Positions 1 through 7,742 of a stretch of DNA of 28,316 bases are shown here, piece after piece (position 1 is the first letter of the stretch; every line of letters begins with the position of its first letter). Source of the stretch: Candidatus Moraniibacteriota bacterium (GTDB lineage Bacteria > Patescibacteriota > Minisyncoccia > CAIUEV01 > JAHKAQ01); contig WJJX01000105.1 in NCBI GenBank assembly GCA_014729445.1, positions 1-28,316 on the forward strand, written 5' to 3'. A program made the position numbers and the translations under genes. The notes under the pieces are model-generated. The model saw only the letters and a program-made list of their open reading frames with translations. It did no database searches and was not told the DNA's origin.

Positions 1-645
1 CTAAAACAAATAAAAGAAAGCAAAACAATAGGAGACTTAGAAAAAGCTTTAGACGAAAACATAAAAAATCAAAAATGCTATTTAGTTTACAGAGAAGACA
101 AACTGGAAGCCTTTGCCAGAGTTGAAAAAACAGAAGAATCAAAGATCTTAGCTTCAAATTTAAGCATTTCCAAAAAACTTCAAAGCTCCAGAATGGGATC
201 CTATCTTAATCGAGAAATTTTATTGCAGCATGCAAAGCAGGGTTATGAAATAGAAGCCATTGTTCTGCCAGACAAAAGAGTGGTTTTAACCTATGTTGCA
301 TCCGGCTTCAACATAACCGGCTACAAACCTCCGGATGAAGACGATAAAAGAGAATCATTCAAAATGGAATTTGATTTAGACAAAAAAATCACTGATCCGG
401 CAAAAAGATTAAAACAGATCAAGGAAGAAAAAAACACAATGCAGTTAATTGAAGCAGGTGAAAATCCGGTTGTTGTTATTTATTCGAATTTAAAAACCGC
501 CCAAGAAGAATGGAAAAAAATTCTACCCAAAGTAGATGAAAGTAGAAAAATTGTCGCAGAAGAGTTACCAGATAATATCTACAAATTAAGCGAATTAACA
601 CCACATGAAGAGAAATATGTTGCGGTTTATGAATTAACTACTTAA
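1..645 (+). CDS. 3' part of an unrecognised protein gene (5' end outside the window)
   Basis: The reading frame is open from the first base and ends at TAA 643-645, giving at least 214 residues; the first in-window ATG at 193 is probably internal, because the frame upstream of it reads as normal charged protein sequence. The product is hydrophilic, rich in Lys and Glu, with no membrane segment, no cysteine cluster and no motif I recognise. The C-terminal half has an alternating strand/helix look (for example VVVIYSNLKTAQEEWKKIL), suggesting a small globular alpha/beta domain. It converges on the broken ATPase gene at 667-1820, with only about 20 bases between the stop codons and no clear terminator there. 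I assign no function. Reality of the gene is fairly sure; its role is unknown. Confidence 0.75.
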   Translation, partial: LKQIKESKTIGDLEKALDENIKNQKCYLVYREDKLEAFARVEKTEESKILASNLSISKKLQSSRMGSYLNREILLQHAKQGYEIEAIVLPDKRVVLTYVASGFNITGYKPPDEDDKRESFKMEFDLDKKITDPAKRLKQIKEEKNTMQLIEAGENPVVVIYSNLKTAQEEWKKILPKVDESRKIVAEELPDNIYKLSELTPHEEKYVAVYELTT

Positions 646-666
646 ACAATAAACTTAATTTTTTGC

Positions 667-1820
667 TTATAAAACAAAATCGAAATAATTTTCTCTATTA
701 ATAATTTTAAAACTTGCTTTTGGATAAGCAATAGACCAATCTTTAGGAGCTTTATAAATTTTATTACCCCATTTAATCTCAAATCCACTCAAATTCCCAT
801 CTTTTTCTTCTATTAAATCTATCTCTTTTTTTTGATAGGTTCGCCAAAAATAATAATTAGCAAAAAATCTTTTGTATTCGTTTAATTTAAATCTTTCCAT
901 TACTAAGAAATTTTCCCATAAAGCACCTTGGTCATTCCTGTTTTCTAAAAGATTAAATTGAGAAATTACTGCGTTTCTAATACCATTATCCCAAAAATAA
1001 TATTTAGCTTTTTGATTAATTTCTTTTCTTAAATTTCGACTAAAGCCGCCGATTCTTTTTATTACAAAGCCTTTTTCAAGAAAATCTAAATATCTATCAA
1101 CGGTTTTTACATCAATTCCCAAAGTCCTCGATAGTTCATTTAAAGAAACCTCACTGCCAACTTGAAAAGAAATCAATTTTAATAGATCTAAAAGCTTATT
1201 GGAATTTTTTATTTTATCCAGCATTAAGATGTCTTTTAGCAAATAAGAATCAGCGAGTTCTTCTAATATCTCTCTTTTTTCTATTTGATTAGATGTCTTG
1301 ACAACTTCTGGATAAGTTCCAAAAATAAGACAATTTTCCAAATCTTCTTTAAGTTCAAATTTATTATAAATGTTACTTAACTCTAATTGGGAAAAGGGGA
1401 ATAAAGTAAATGTTTTTTTTCGCCCAGTTAATGGTTCTCCGATTTGTTGAGATAATTCAAACGAAGAGGAGCCGGTAGTAATTATTTTAAGATCTGGATT
1501 TTGATCGATTAAAATTTTTAATCCTTGTCCAATGTTATTTATTTGTTGGGCTTCATCAATAACAATCAATTGATATCTTTTAGCATAATCTAAAAGTTCG
1601 CCAAATCATTAGAATTAAAAAGTCTCTGGATTTTTAAATTTTCCCCTGAATCTAAACGATATTTCAGTTTAGTTTCGTTCAAAAAATTATTTATAAGGGT
1701 AGTCTTCCCAACCCTTCTTGGCCCATAAATAACTAAAACTCTTTTATTTAAAGCATTAATTAAACTTTTCAAATTATAAAAGCGAGGTAAGAAGTTTAAA
1801 TTTTGAGTATTATTATCCAT
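667..1820 (-). pseudogene. DUF4143-type AAA ATPase, disrupted by one frameshift
   Basis: Two minus-strand frames, 1820 to about 1591 and about 1605 to 667, together make one ATPase of the AAA_14/DUF4143 family. The first part holds the Walker A motif YGPRRVGKTTLI. The second holds the Walker B motif LIVIDEAQ, the sensor-like TTGSSSFEL, the conserved GxxPEV patch (FGTYPEV), a winged-helix segment and the C-terminal DUF4143 nuclease-like part with KEIDLIEEKDG. One missing base near 1601-1606 separates them: restoring it reads LAELLDYAKRYQLIVIDEAQ without a break. The bases there do not form a convincing slippery heptamer, so decay or a sequencing error is likelier than programmed frameshifting. 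Family members are common in reduced bacterial and archaeal genomes; their cellular role is poorly defined, and some are linked to toxin-like or mobile behaviour. Confidence 0.8.
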
Positions 1821-1841
1821 GATTTTGGACTATTTTATGGA

Positions 1842-1881
1842 TTAACATTCCATATTTTAGAATAAATTTGTGGAATGTTAA
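1842..1881. promoter_or_regulatory. 11-bp perfect inverted repeat upstream of the ATPase gene
   Basis: TTAACATTCCA at 1842-1852 is matched by TGGAATGTTAA at 1871-1881, leaving an 18-base AT-rich centre. It lies in the spacer between the TrmB-like gene and the start of the frameshifted ATPase gene, 22 bases before the ATPase ATG. No T-run follows on either strand, so an operator or a structured leader is likelier than a terminator. Confidence 0.45.
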
Positions 1882-1914
1882 AGCGCAATGCCAAAAAATC
1901 TAAAATATCAATCT

Positions 1915-2661
1915 TCATAATTTCCCCCAAGTAACCTCAAACAACAACTTCATCATTCGAAAAATGTTTTTATCCTCAATCAAGACTCCGATTGCCTTGC
2001 CTTTTTCAATCGACTGAAAAGAAACTTTGCCGTCATAAATCTGAACCGAGGAGTTGAAGGCGAAGAAGTCCTCATCCAAAGCTTTAATTTTCGTGAATTC
2101 ATTTAATTTTTTAAAATATTTTTTCGCGCCTTTTGGAACAATAATCCTTTTTTTAATTTTTCTTTTGATTCTTTCTTTTTTATATTCGTTGTTAATTTTC
2201 ACTAGGGCATAATGCTTGCGGATAACCTGCGAATCGCTGAAAGTTAAAATTTCGTTTTTTGTCTCCAAGGTGTCCCAAAGAATTTTTTTAAAACCCTCTC
2301 TATCTTCAAAGTATTTAATTTTGGGCCGCGGACTTGCCAAACTGTAAGCAGAAATAATATCAGGTAGATTTTTTAAATAATTTTTTTTCTCCCGCTTTAG
2401 TTCTTCTTCTTTTTTTTCATAATAATCAACAATCTTTTCCGGGTGTATAATCTTGTAGGTGGTTATTTTGCCTTTGCTTTGATTTTTAACCAATAACTTT
2501 TTTTGCGTTAATTTATCCAAATCTCTATAAATAACGGTCCTGGGCCGGTTGATCTGTTTTGCGATTTCACTGGCCTTTAATTCTCTTTTTTGAGCCAGCA
2601 GATCCAAAATTTCGCTTTGATTTTTATCATCCGTAAGCGATAAAAAAATATCCTTAAACAT
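1915..2661 (-). CDS. TrmB-family transcriptional regulator
   Basis: I chose the ATG at 2661 (248 aa); an in-frame ATG at 2727 would add 22 hydrophobic residues (MPCWIISVK...) that do not fit the family. The N-terminus is a winged helix: residues about 12-58 read SEILDLLAQKRELKASEIAK and then NRPRTVIYRDLDKLTQKKLL, a typical recognition helix and wing. A Lys/Glu-rich helical linker follows (about 75-105), then a C-terminal domain with the EDREGFKKILWDTL pattern of TrmB-like effector domains. The family is best known in Archaea as a sugar-responsive regulator and also occurs in Patescibacteria; the ligand here cannot be read. It is last in the efflux gene run, about 100 bases after the DUF2892 gene, so it may be cotranscribed and may regulate it. 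No Shine-Dalgarno sequence is visible. Confidence 0.8.
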   Translation of the reverse strand: MFKDIFLSLTDDKNQSEILDLLAQKRELKASEIAKQINRPRTVIYRDLDKLTQKKLLVKNQSKGKITTYKIIHPEKIVDYYEKKEEELKREKKNYLKNLPDIISAYSLASPRPKIKYFEDREGFKKILWDTLETKNEILTFSDSQVIRKHYALVKINNEYKKERIKRKIKKRIIVPKGAKKYFKKLNEFTKIKALDEDFFAFNSSVQIYDGKVSFQSIEKGKAIGVLIEDKNIFRMMKLLFEVTWGKL

Positions 2662-2759
2662 TTTTAGTATTTTTAAAAAATTAAAGATTGCTATTAATAA
2701 CTTAACCGATATAATCCAACAAGGCAATTTTTAAAATTGCTTTTCCCCTCATCTCTAAT

Positions 2760-2996
2760 TTAAACGCAACCTCTTTTTAATCCGCCTTTTCTAAGCACAA
2801 TCGATAGCGGGCAATAACCGGTTAGGGAAAAGAACATCAACATTCCGCCGACCAGCATTAAAAAATAAATAAAACGTATGTCTACTAAAAGGGCAAGTAG
2901 AGAGCCGGAAAAAACAAAGATTCCGGCGATTAAATAAACGGTCCGCTCCACATACCAGCTGTCTCTTTTTAATCTAAAAATTTTTTTCTTTTTCAT
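2760..2996 (-). CDS. DUF2892 family small inner-membrane protein
   Basis: This 78-residue protein has a basic N-terminus (MKKKKIFRLKRDSWYVERTV), two membrane helices (about 20-37 and 42-59) and the GYCPLSIVLRKGG segment near the C-terminus. The helix-GYCP layout is that of DUF2892 proteins, the membrane domain also found attached to a rhodanese domain in E. coli YgaP. The function of stand-alone members is not established; the YgaP link suggests sulfur or persulfide chemistry, and the conserved Cys in GYCP plus a C-terminal Cys fit that, but this is inference. Its ATG lies 8 bases after the stop of the RND permease gene, so the two are almost certainly cotranscribed. Together with the CsoR/CstR-like operator before the operon, it raises the possibility of a metal- or sulfide-responsive module. 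Confidence 0.75.
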   Translation of the reverse strand: MKKKKIFRLKRDSWYVERTVYLIAGIFVFSGSLLALLVDIRFIYFLMLVGGMLMFFSLTGYCPLSIVLRKGGLKRGCV

Positions 2997-3004
2997 AATT
3001 TAAA

Positions 3005-6000
3005 TTATTTAAGCTTATTATTATTTCCCCATTTTTTTTCAAAGATTTTAAAATATAAAATCGGAAAAATTATTAAAGTTAGGAAAGCCGATAGAGAAAG
3101 ACCCCAAATAATCGACCAAGCCAGTCCTTCCCAAACAGGATCGCTAATTATGGTTAAAGAAGCTAAGATTGTTGTTAGGGAAGTTAAAAGAATTGGAAGC
3201 ATTCTGGTCTTTCCGGCTTTTAGTAGAGCTTCTTTTATTTCGTAGTTTTTCTTATTAAGATCTTTTAAGTACTCTAATAAGATAATCGCATTATTAACTA
3301 CAATTCCGGAAAGAGCGATTACTCCGATCATTGAAGTCGCATTAAAGTAAACGCCTTTAACCAATCCCAAAATTGCAAAACCCGGCAAAACACCGATTAA
3401 GGTAAGCGGGATGGTTCCCATAATAATCAGCGGTTCTATTAATGATCGAAATTGGGCCACCAAGACAAAGTAAATTAAAAAAACGGCAACAGCCATGGCC
3501 AAACCGAGATCCCGAAAAACATCCAGAGTTAATTTCCATTCACCGTCAATGGAGATTAAAAATTCTTCTCCTGTAAGTCTGTCTTTTAATACAACTTTAG
3601 ACAGATTTATTTTTTTAATTTCGCCCTCTCCGTTGGGAAGCTTATATTCAAGTAGGCCTAAAAGCATATCGATCGAAGCATAAGTAACGCTTCGTTTTCC
3701 CATTTCGCCGGTCACATAAATCGTTTTTCTTTTTTCATCGCTTAAAATCAACGAATTTGTGTCGTCATGACTTTTTTCAACCAATTCACTGAGTAAAATC
3801 TGCTCTCCTTGATTATTTAAAATATTAATTTTTGAAAAATCATTAAATTCGTTTCGATCATTTTTGTTCAAGCGAAGAAATATATATTCTTCTTCGACTT
3901 TTCTTAAATTCTCGCTGTTTTTTTCATGAAACAGACCAACTTTTGATCCGTTTAATAAAACATTTAAAGTTTGGACAATATCGTTGACATTAACTCCCAA
4001 ACGACTGGCTTTTTCTTTTTGAATTTTGTAAACAAATTCCAGTTTGTCTTCGTTTATACTGTTGTCCACATCCACGACACCCTTTATTGCCATTACTTTA
4101 TTTTCGAGATCTTTAGCAATTTCCTCGATTTTAGTTTGATCTTCGCCTTGGACCTTCACGAGAAAAGTCGATAAAACAGGAGGGCCGGGCGGATCCTCAA
4201 TAAATTTAATTCTTAAATCGGGATTATTTAGGATAAAGTCTTTATTTGACAAATCTTTTCTCATTCTTAAAACAAGTTCTTCCGAAGTTTCTTTACGTTT
4301 ATTTGGATGAGTTAAATTGATTTTTAAAGTCGCTTGACTACTGGAATTTCTTCCCTCGCTGCCTTTAAATAATCCGTTAAAATCGACTACCGGTGGAATT
4401 CCAACAAAATTTTGAACATTTAAAACCTCTTCATTTGATAAAAAATAATCGCTTACTTGATCCGCTTTTATTTTGGTTTCGTTGAGGTTGGTCCCTTTAG
4501 GCAGATCAAGATAAACATAAAACTGTTCTCTGTCGGCTTTTGGGAGCATTCTGAATTTAACAATTTTTAAAACCGGCAAACTTAAAGATAAAACAAATAA
4601 AATTAAAACAAAGACCAAAACCAAGTTGTTCTTTTTTCTGTTCTCCAATAAAAATTTTAAAAAATCATGATAGCTTTTTTTTATTTTATCAATGATTTTC
4701 AAGAAAACATTACCCTCTTTCTCTTTTTCGATTTTTTTGCTTTTTTGCCTATTGAAAAAAACATAAGCCAAATAAGGATTAACAGTGATTGCAATTAAAA
4801 GCGAGGCAATCAAGGCCGAAGGAACAAAAAAAGGAATCGGTCCCATATAAGGTCCCATCATGCCGGTCACAAAGGCCATTGGATAAAAAGCCAAAATTGT
4901 CGTGATGGTTGACATAATCAGACCTCCTCCGACTTCGTCGACAGCTCTGGCAATCAAGTCGATTTTATTTTTGTTTTTTAAATTGGTATTTTTTTTAAGG
5001 AACCGATAAATATTTTCCACCACCACGGTGGCGCTGTCCACCAATAGCCCCAGGGATAAAATCAAGGCAAATAAGGTAATTCGATTAATTGTTTGGCCGG
5101 CCAAAAGACCGATTCCAAAAACCGTTGCCAAAGTAAGCGGAATGGCGATTGAAACAATTAAAGCGCTTCTCCAGCCTAAAAATAAAAATAACACAAAAGA
5201 AACAATTGAAATTGAAATAAATAAATTTTTAGTTAAAGTGTTGACCGCTTCGCTTGCCACTTTTCCGTCGTCTCGAACAACAGTCGCCTTAACATTATTT
5301 AAAAGCGGGTCCTTTTTTACTTCCTCAAACTCGTCCAAAACATCCCTGGCCACTTTAGTGATGTTGCTTCCTTTGGTTTTGGCGATTGTTAGATAAACCG
5401 CCGGGTCATTTCCTTTTTTTGAATTTAAATTTACATAATTTTCTATTTTTTCATGAGAATAAGTAACCCGACTCAAATCTTTCAAATAGATTTCTCCATT
5501 GTTGTTATTTAGAATCACCAAATTCGACAAATCATGCACCCCTTCTATATTTCCCTTTATTTTTAATCGGTAATTATTTTTTGAAGTTTCGATTTCGCCG
5601 ACTTTTGAACTGAAATTATTTTGTTTGATCTTGTTTACAATTTGTAATGGAGAAATTGAATAACCGTTTAATTTATCCAAATCAAGATCCGCTCGTAACA
5701 CTTTTCTTCGCCCTCCTTTTAAGTTGACTTCGGAAACTCCTTGAACGTGTTTTAAACGATCGCCGACGTCATAAGCCATTTTCCTTAAGGATTCCTCGCT
5801 TAATTTTTCCGATGAAAAGCCAATTGTAATAATGGGCACGTTGTCCGGATCAATTGTTTTAATTAAGGGCTCCTGCACTCCCAGGGGTTTCAAATCCAGA
5901 TTGCCCTCTATTTTTTGCATCAAAGAAATTTTAGATTTTTCCAAATCCTCTCCAATTTCGAATAAAACAGTAACCACACTTACGCCGCCTTCTTTGGATT

Positions 6001-6286
6001 GAGACATAATCTTATCAACACCCGGCACTTCTTTTAGCTTTAACTCCATCGGCCGGGTTATCAGCTCGTAAACCTCTTCGCTTCCGGCTCCCGGGAATTC
6101 GGTGATGATATTAAACGCCGGCGCCACAATCTGAGGGTTGTACTGCTTGGGAATGATTAAAAAACTTAAAATTCCCCAAAAAAACAAGGCCAGAATAACC
6201 AGAATCGAAAGTTCCCGATTTTTTAAAAAGAATTCGGTAATTTTGCCAACAATTCCCAGATTGTTCTTTTTTGTCTTCGTAGTCAT
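3005..6286 (-). CDS. RND-family efflux permease
   Basis: At 1093 residues this is full length for an AcrB/MexB-like resistance-nodulation-division pump. It has the duplicated RND plan: TM1 at about 27-45, a large exported domain, a block of TM helices around 350-520, TM7 near 555-575, a second exported domain, and a final block from about 920 to the end. The proton-relay helix TM4 reads GLLVDSATVVVEN, keeping the first Asp (D417, AcrB D407 position) with Ser replacing the second. The AcrB Lys940 position in TM10 is Asn998 (VVNNAII), as in many non-AcrB RND proteins. It moves a substrate outward using proton influx; the substrate cannot be inferred. The stop of the membrane fusion protein gene directly abuts this ATG (TAAATG), showing tight coupling. 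No outer-membrane channel gene is in the window. Confidence 0.93.
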   Translation of the reverse strand: MTTKTKKNNLGIVGKITEFFLKNRELSILVILALFFWGILSFLIIPKQYNPQIVAPAFNIITEFPGAGSEEVYELITRPMELKLKEVPGVDKIMSQSKEGGVSVVTVLFEIGEDLEKSKISLMQKIEGNLDLKPLGVQEPLIKTIDPDNVPIITIGFSSEKLSEESLRKMAYDVGDRLKHVQGVSEVNLKGGRRKVLRADLDLDKLNGYSISPLQIVNKIKQNNFSSKVGEIETSKNNYRLKIKGNIEGVHDLSNLVILNNNNGEIYLKDLSRVTYSHEKIENYVNLNSKKGNDPAVYLTIAKTKGSNITKVARDVLDEFEEVKKDPLLNNVKATVVRDDGKVASEAVNTLTKNLFISISIVSFVLFLFLGWRSALIVSIAIPLTLATVFGIGLLAGQTINRITLFALILSLGLLVDSATVVVENIYRFLKKNTNLKNKNKIDLIARAVDEVGGGLIMSTITTILAFYPMAFVTGMMGPYMGPIPFFVPSALIASLLIAITVNPYLAYVFFNRQKSKKIEKEKEGNVFLKIIDKIKKSYHDFLKFLLENRKKNNLVLVFVLILFVLSLSLPVLKIVKFRMLPKADREQFYVYLDLPKGTNLNETKIKADQVSDYFLSNEEVLNVQNFVGIPPVVDFNGLFKGSEGRNSSSQATLKINLTHPNKRKETSEELVLRMRKDLSNKDFILNNPDLRIKFIEDPPGPPVLSTFLVKVQGEDQTKIEEIAKDLENKVMAIKGVVDVDNSINEDKLEFVYKIQKEKASRLGVNVNDIVQTLNVLLNGSKVGLFHEKNSENLRKVEEEYIFLRLNKNDRNEFNDFSKINILNNQGEQILLSELVEKSHDDTNSLILSDEKRKTIYVTGEMGKRSVTYASIDMLLGLLEYKLPNGEGEIKKINLSKVVLKDRLTGEEFLISIDGEWKLTLDVFRDLGLAMAVAVFLIYFVLVAQFRSLIEPLIIMGTIPLTLIGVLPGFAILGLVKGVYFNATSMIGVIALSGIVVNNAIILLEYLKDLNKKNYEIKEALLKAGKTRMLPILLTSLTTILASLTIISDPVWEGLAWSIIWGLSLSAFLTLIIFPILYFKIFEKKWGNNNKLK

Positions 6287-7498
6287 TTAAATTCGATTAA
6301 TTCTAGAATTCAAGGAGACAAGAGGAGTTAATTCAACCAAATCGCCGTCTTTTAAATAGAACTGTCCGCTGACTACCACCTGGTCTCCCTCTTTTAATCC
6401 TTCCAAAATTTCCACTTCTTCTCCGTCTGTTAAACCGATTTTTACCATTCTCAATTCTACCCATTGTTTGTCATTTTCCTGCTTGAGAACAAAAACCGAA
6501 TTATCATGATACTGTTTAACGACAGCTTCTATAGGTGCGACCAATCCCCGATGACCGCCGGAAAGTTTGATTTTAACATTGGCCAGTTCACCGATCAGAA
6601 AACCGCAGTCATTTGTTTGAAGTTTGGCTTCGACTTTAATTTTTTGAGTCATACTATTTAAAGAAGGCCTTTTTTCATTAATATTTGCCAAACATTCCCT
6701 GCCTTCTTTCTTTAGAAAAACCGTATCTTTAATATTTAGTTGTTTTGCCGTCTCTGCATCAATTGTAAAATTAGCGATTTTGTTTTCGGATTGAGCCAAA
6801 GCAAAAATTGCGGTGTTTGGTCCTGCCAGAGAGCCTATTTCCAAGTATTTTCTGGTAACGACTCCTGAAAAAGGAGCCCTAAGGTTAGTGTCATTGGCAT
6901 AGCTTTCGGCTAATTCGCTTTGACCTTCGGCATAAGTTAAACTTCCCTGCGCCAATTCGATTTGTAATTCACGCATTTGCTTTGCGCTGTCTAAAGCCTT
7001 TTCTGCCTGTTTGACATTTCTTTTTGCTTCTTTAATTTTGCTTTCATCCTCTTTCGAATCTTTTAAATCTTTGTAGTAATCTTTGGCATTATCCAAAGCT
7101 TCTTCGGCTTCGTCCACAACCTCGTCATAGTAGTCTTCTGTTTCATCCAATGTCTCTTTTGCATCGTCTAAAGAATTTTTTGCACTTTTGGCCTGGCTCC
7201 ATAATTCGTCACCGTCGATTACCGCTAAAACTTCGCCTTCTAAAACAAAGTCACCCACCTGTTTATTTATTTTAATCACCCTTCCATTAACCTTTGACGC
7301 CAGGTCCACTTCGCTTTCGCCTCTAATTTCAGCCATATATTCCCGGCTGGTCATAATTTCCTTTTGACTGATTTTTGCTACGGTTACTTTTTTCTTAAGA
7401 GGTTCATTTTTGATTTTATTGCTCTTCTCCATAAAGATCATTCGAAAACCCAAACCTAAAAAAAGAAGTAAAGCTAAAATAATCGATAATTTTTTCAT
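6287..7498 (-). CDS. RND efflux periplasmic adaptor (membrane fusion protein, HlyD-like)
   Basis: The 403-residue product starts with a basic, hydrophobic anchor (residues about 1-25) and then shows the standard adaptor order. The first lipoyl half is around 60-95 (VNGRVIKINKQVGDFVLEGE). A long, very acidic coiled-coil hairpin spans about 98-195. The second lipoyl half (LRAPFSGVVTRKYLEIGSL) is near 200-225. Beta-barrel and membrane-proximal domains run to the C-terminus (EGLKEGDQVVVSGQFYLKDGD). It joins the RND pump to whatever lies outside the membrane. It is first in the minus-strand operon, about 50 bases downstream of the predicted transcription start, and its stop abuts the permease start. 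The coiled coil has an unusually dense run of Asp/Glu with many Tyr, which may reflect a partner other than a TolC-type channel. No Shine-Dalgarno sequence precedes the ATG. Confidence 0.92.
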   Translation of the reverse strand: MKKLSIILALLLFLGLGFRMIFMEKSNKIKNEPLKKKVTVAKISQKEIMTSREYMAEIRGESEVDLASKVNGRVIKINKQVGDFVLEGEVLAVIDGDELWSQAKSAKNSLDDAKETLDETEDYYDEVVDEAEEALDNAKDYYKDLKDSKEDESKIKEAKRNVKQAEKALDSAKQMRELQIELAQGSLTYAEGQSELAESYANDTNLRAPFSGVVTRKYLEIGSLAGPNTAIFALAQSENKIANFTIDAETAKQLNIKDTVFLKKEGRECLANINEKRPSLNSMTQKIKVEAKLQTNDCGFLIGELANVKIKLSGGHRGLVAPIEAVVKQYHDNSVFVLKQENDKQWVELRMVKIGLTDGEEVEILEGLKEGDQVVVSGQFYLKDGDLVELTPLVSLNSRINRI

Positions 7499-7554
7499 GA
7501 ATTAAAAATATAATATTTAAACCTTCAATACTTTCACACTTGGCAAGTAAGAGC

Positions 7555-7584
7555 AATATAGCATATACCCCCAGGGGGTGTCAA
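7555..7584 (-). promoter_or_regulatory. Promoter of the efflux operon
   Basis: On the minus strand, TTGACA (complement of 7579-7584) and TATATT (complement of 7555-7560) are separated by 18 bases. Transcription should start near 7548, leaving a leader of about 50 bases before the adaptor gene. The spacer consists largely of a GC-rich palindrome (separate entry), so repressor binding would block the polymerase directly. Confidence 0.75.
7565..7581. promoter_or_regulatory. Putative CsoR/CstR/RcnR-family operator
   Basis: ACCCCC-A-GGGGGT at 7567-7579 is a perfect palindrome in an AT-rich spacer, with TAT on its left and GTGTC on its right. C-run/G-run palindromes flanked by TA are the known operator type of the CsoR family of copper, nickel, formaldehyde and persulfide sensors. 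It sits exactly between the -35 and -10 boxes of the efflux promoter. No CsoR-family gene is in the window, so the regulator must lie elsewhere. The match is by pattern only. Confidence 0.55.
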
Positions 7585-7670
7585 GAATTATTTTTAAAGC
7601 TTAATCTGAAATTTAAAGCTCAAGTATCAGGCTAAAAGGGATAAACAACACAATTAGATTTCCCCTAACC

Positions 7671-7728
7671 AACAGTTAATTCATTTTACAAAACCCGAAT
7701 AATTTGTTTTTATTTAACTGTTACAGTT
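7671..7728. promoter_or_regulatory. Operator-like inverted repeats before the KAP NTPase gene
   Basis: AACAGTTAA at 7671-7679 is repeated in inverse orientation as TTAACTGTT at 7714-7722, and AACTGT-T-ACAGTT at 7716-7728 is itself a palindrome ending 14 bases before the ATG at 7743. Three half-sites with the same core suggest a dimeric repressor that could loop or bind cooperatively. I do not see a clear -35/-10 pair for this gene. Confidence 0.4.
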
Positions 7729-7742
7729 TAAGTTAAAACAAA

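Noticed and set aside
1591..1610. Programmed -1 frameshift in the DUF4143 ATPase gene
   Set aside because: The bases at the junction do not allow re-pairing in the slipped frame and no downstream pseudoknot is evident; a simple indel explains it.
5028..5396. Plus-strand open frame of 122 codons
   Set aside because: Antisense to the RND permease gene, which is supported over its whole length.
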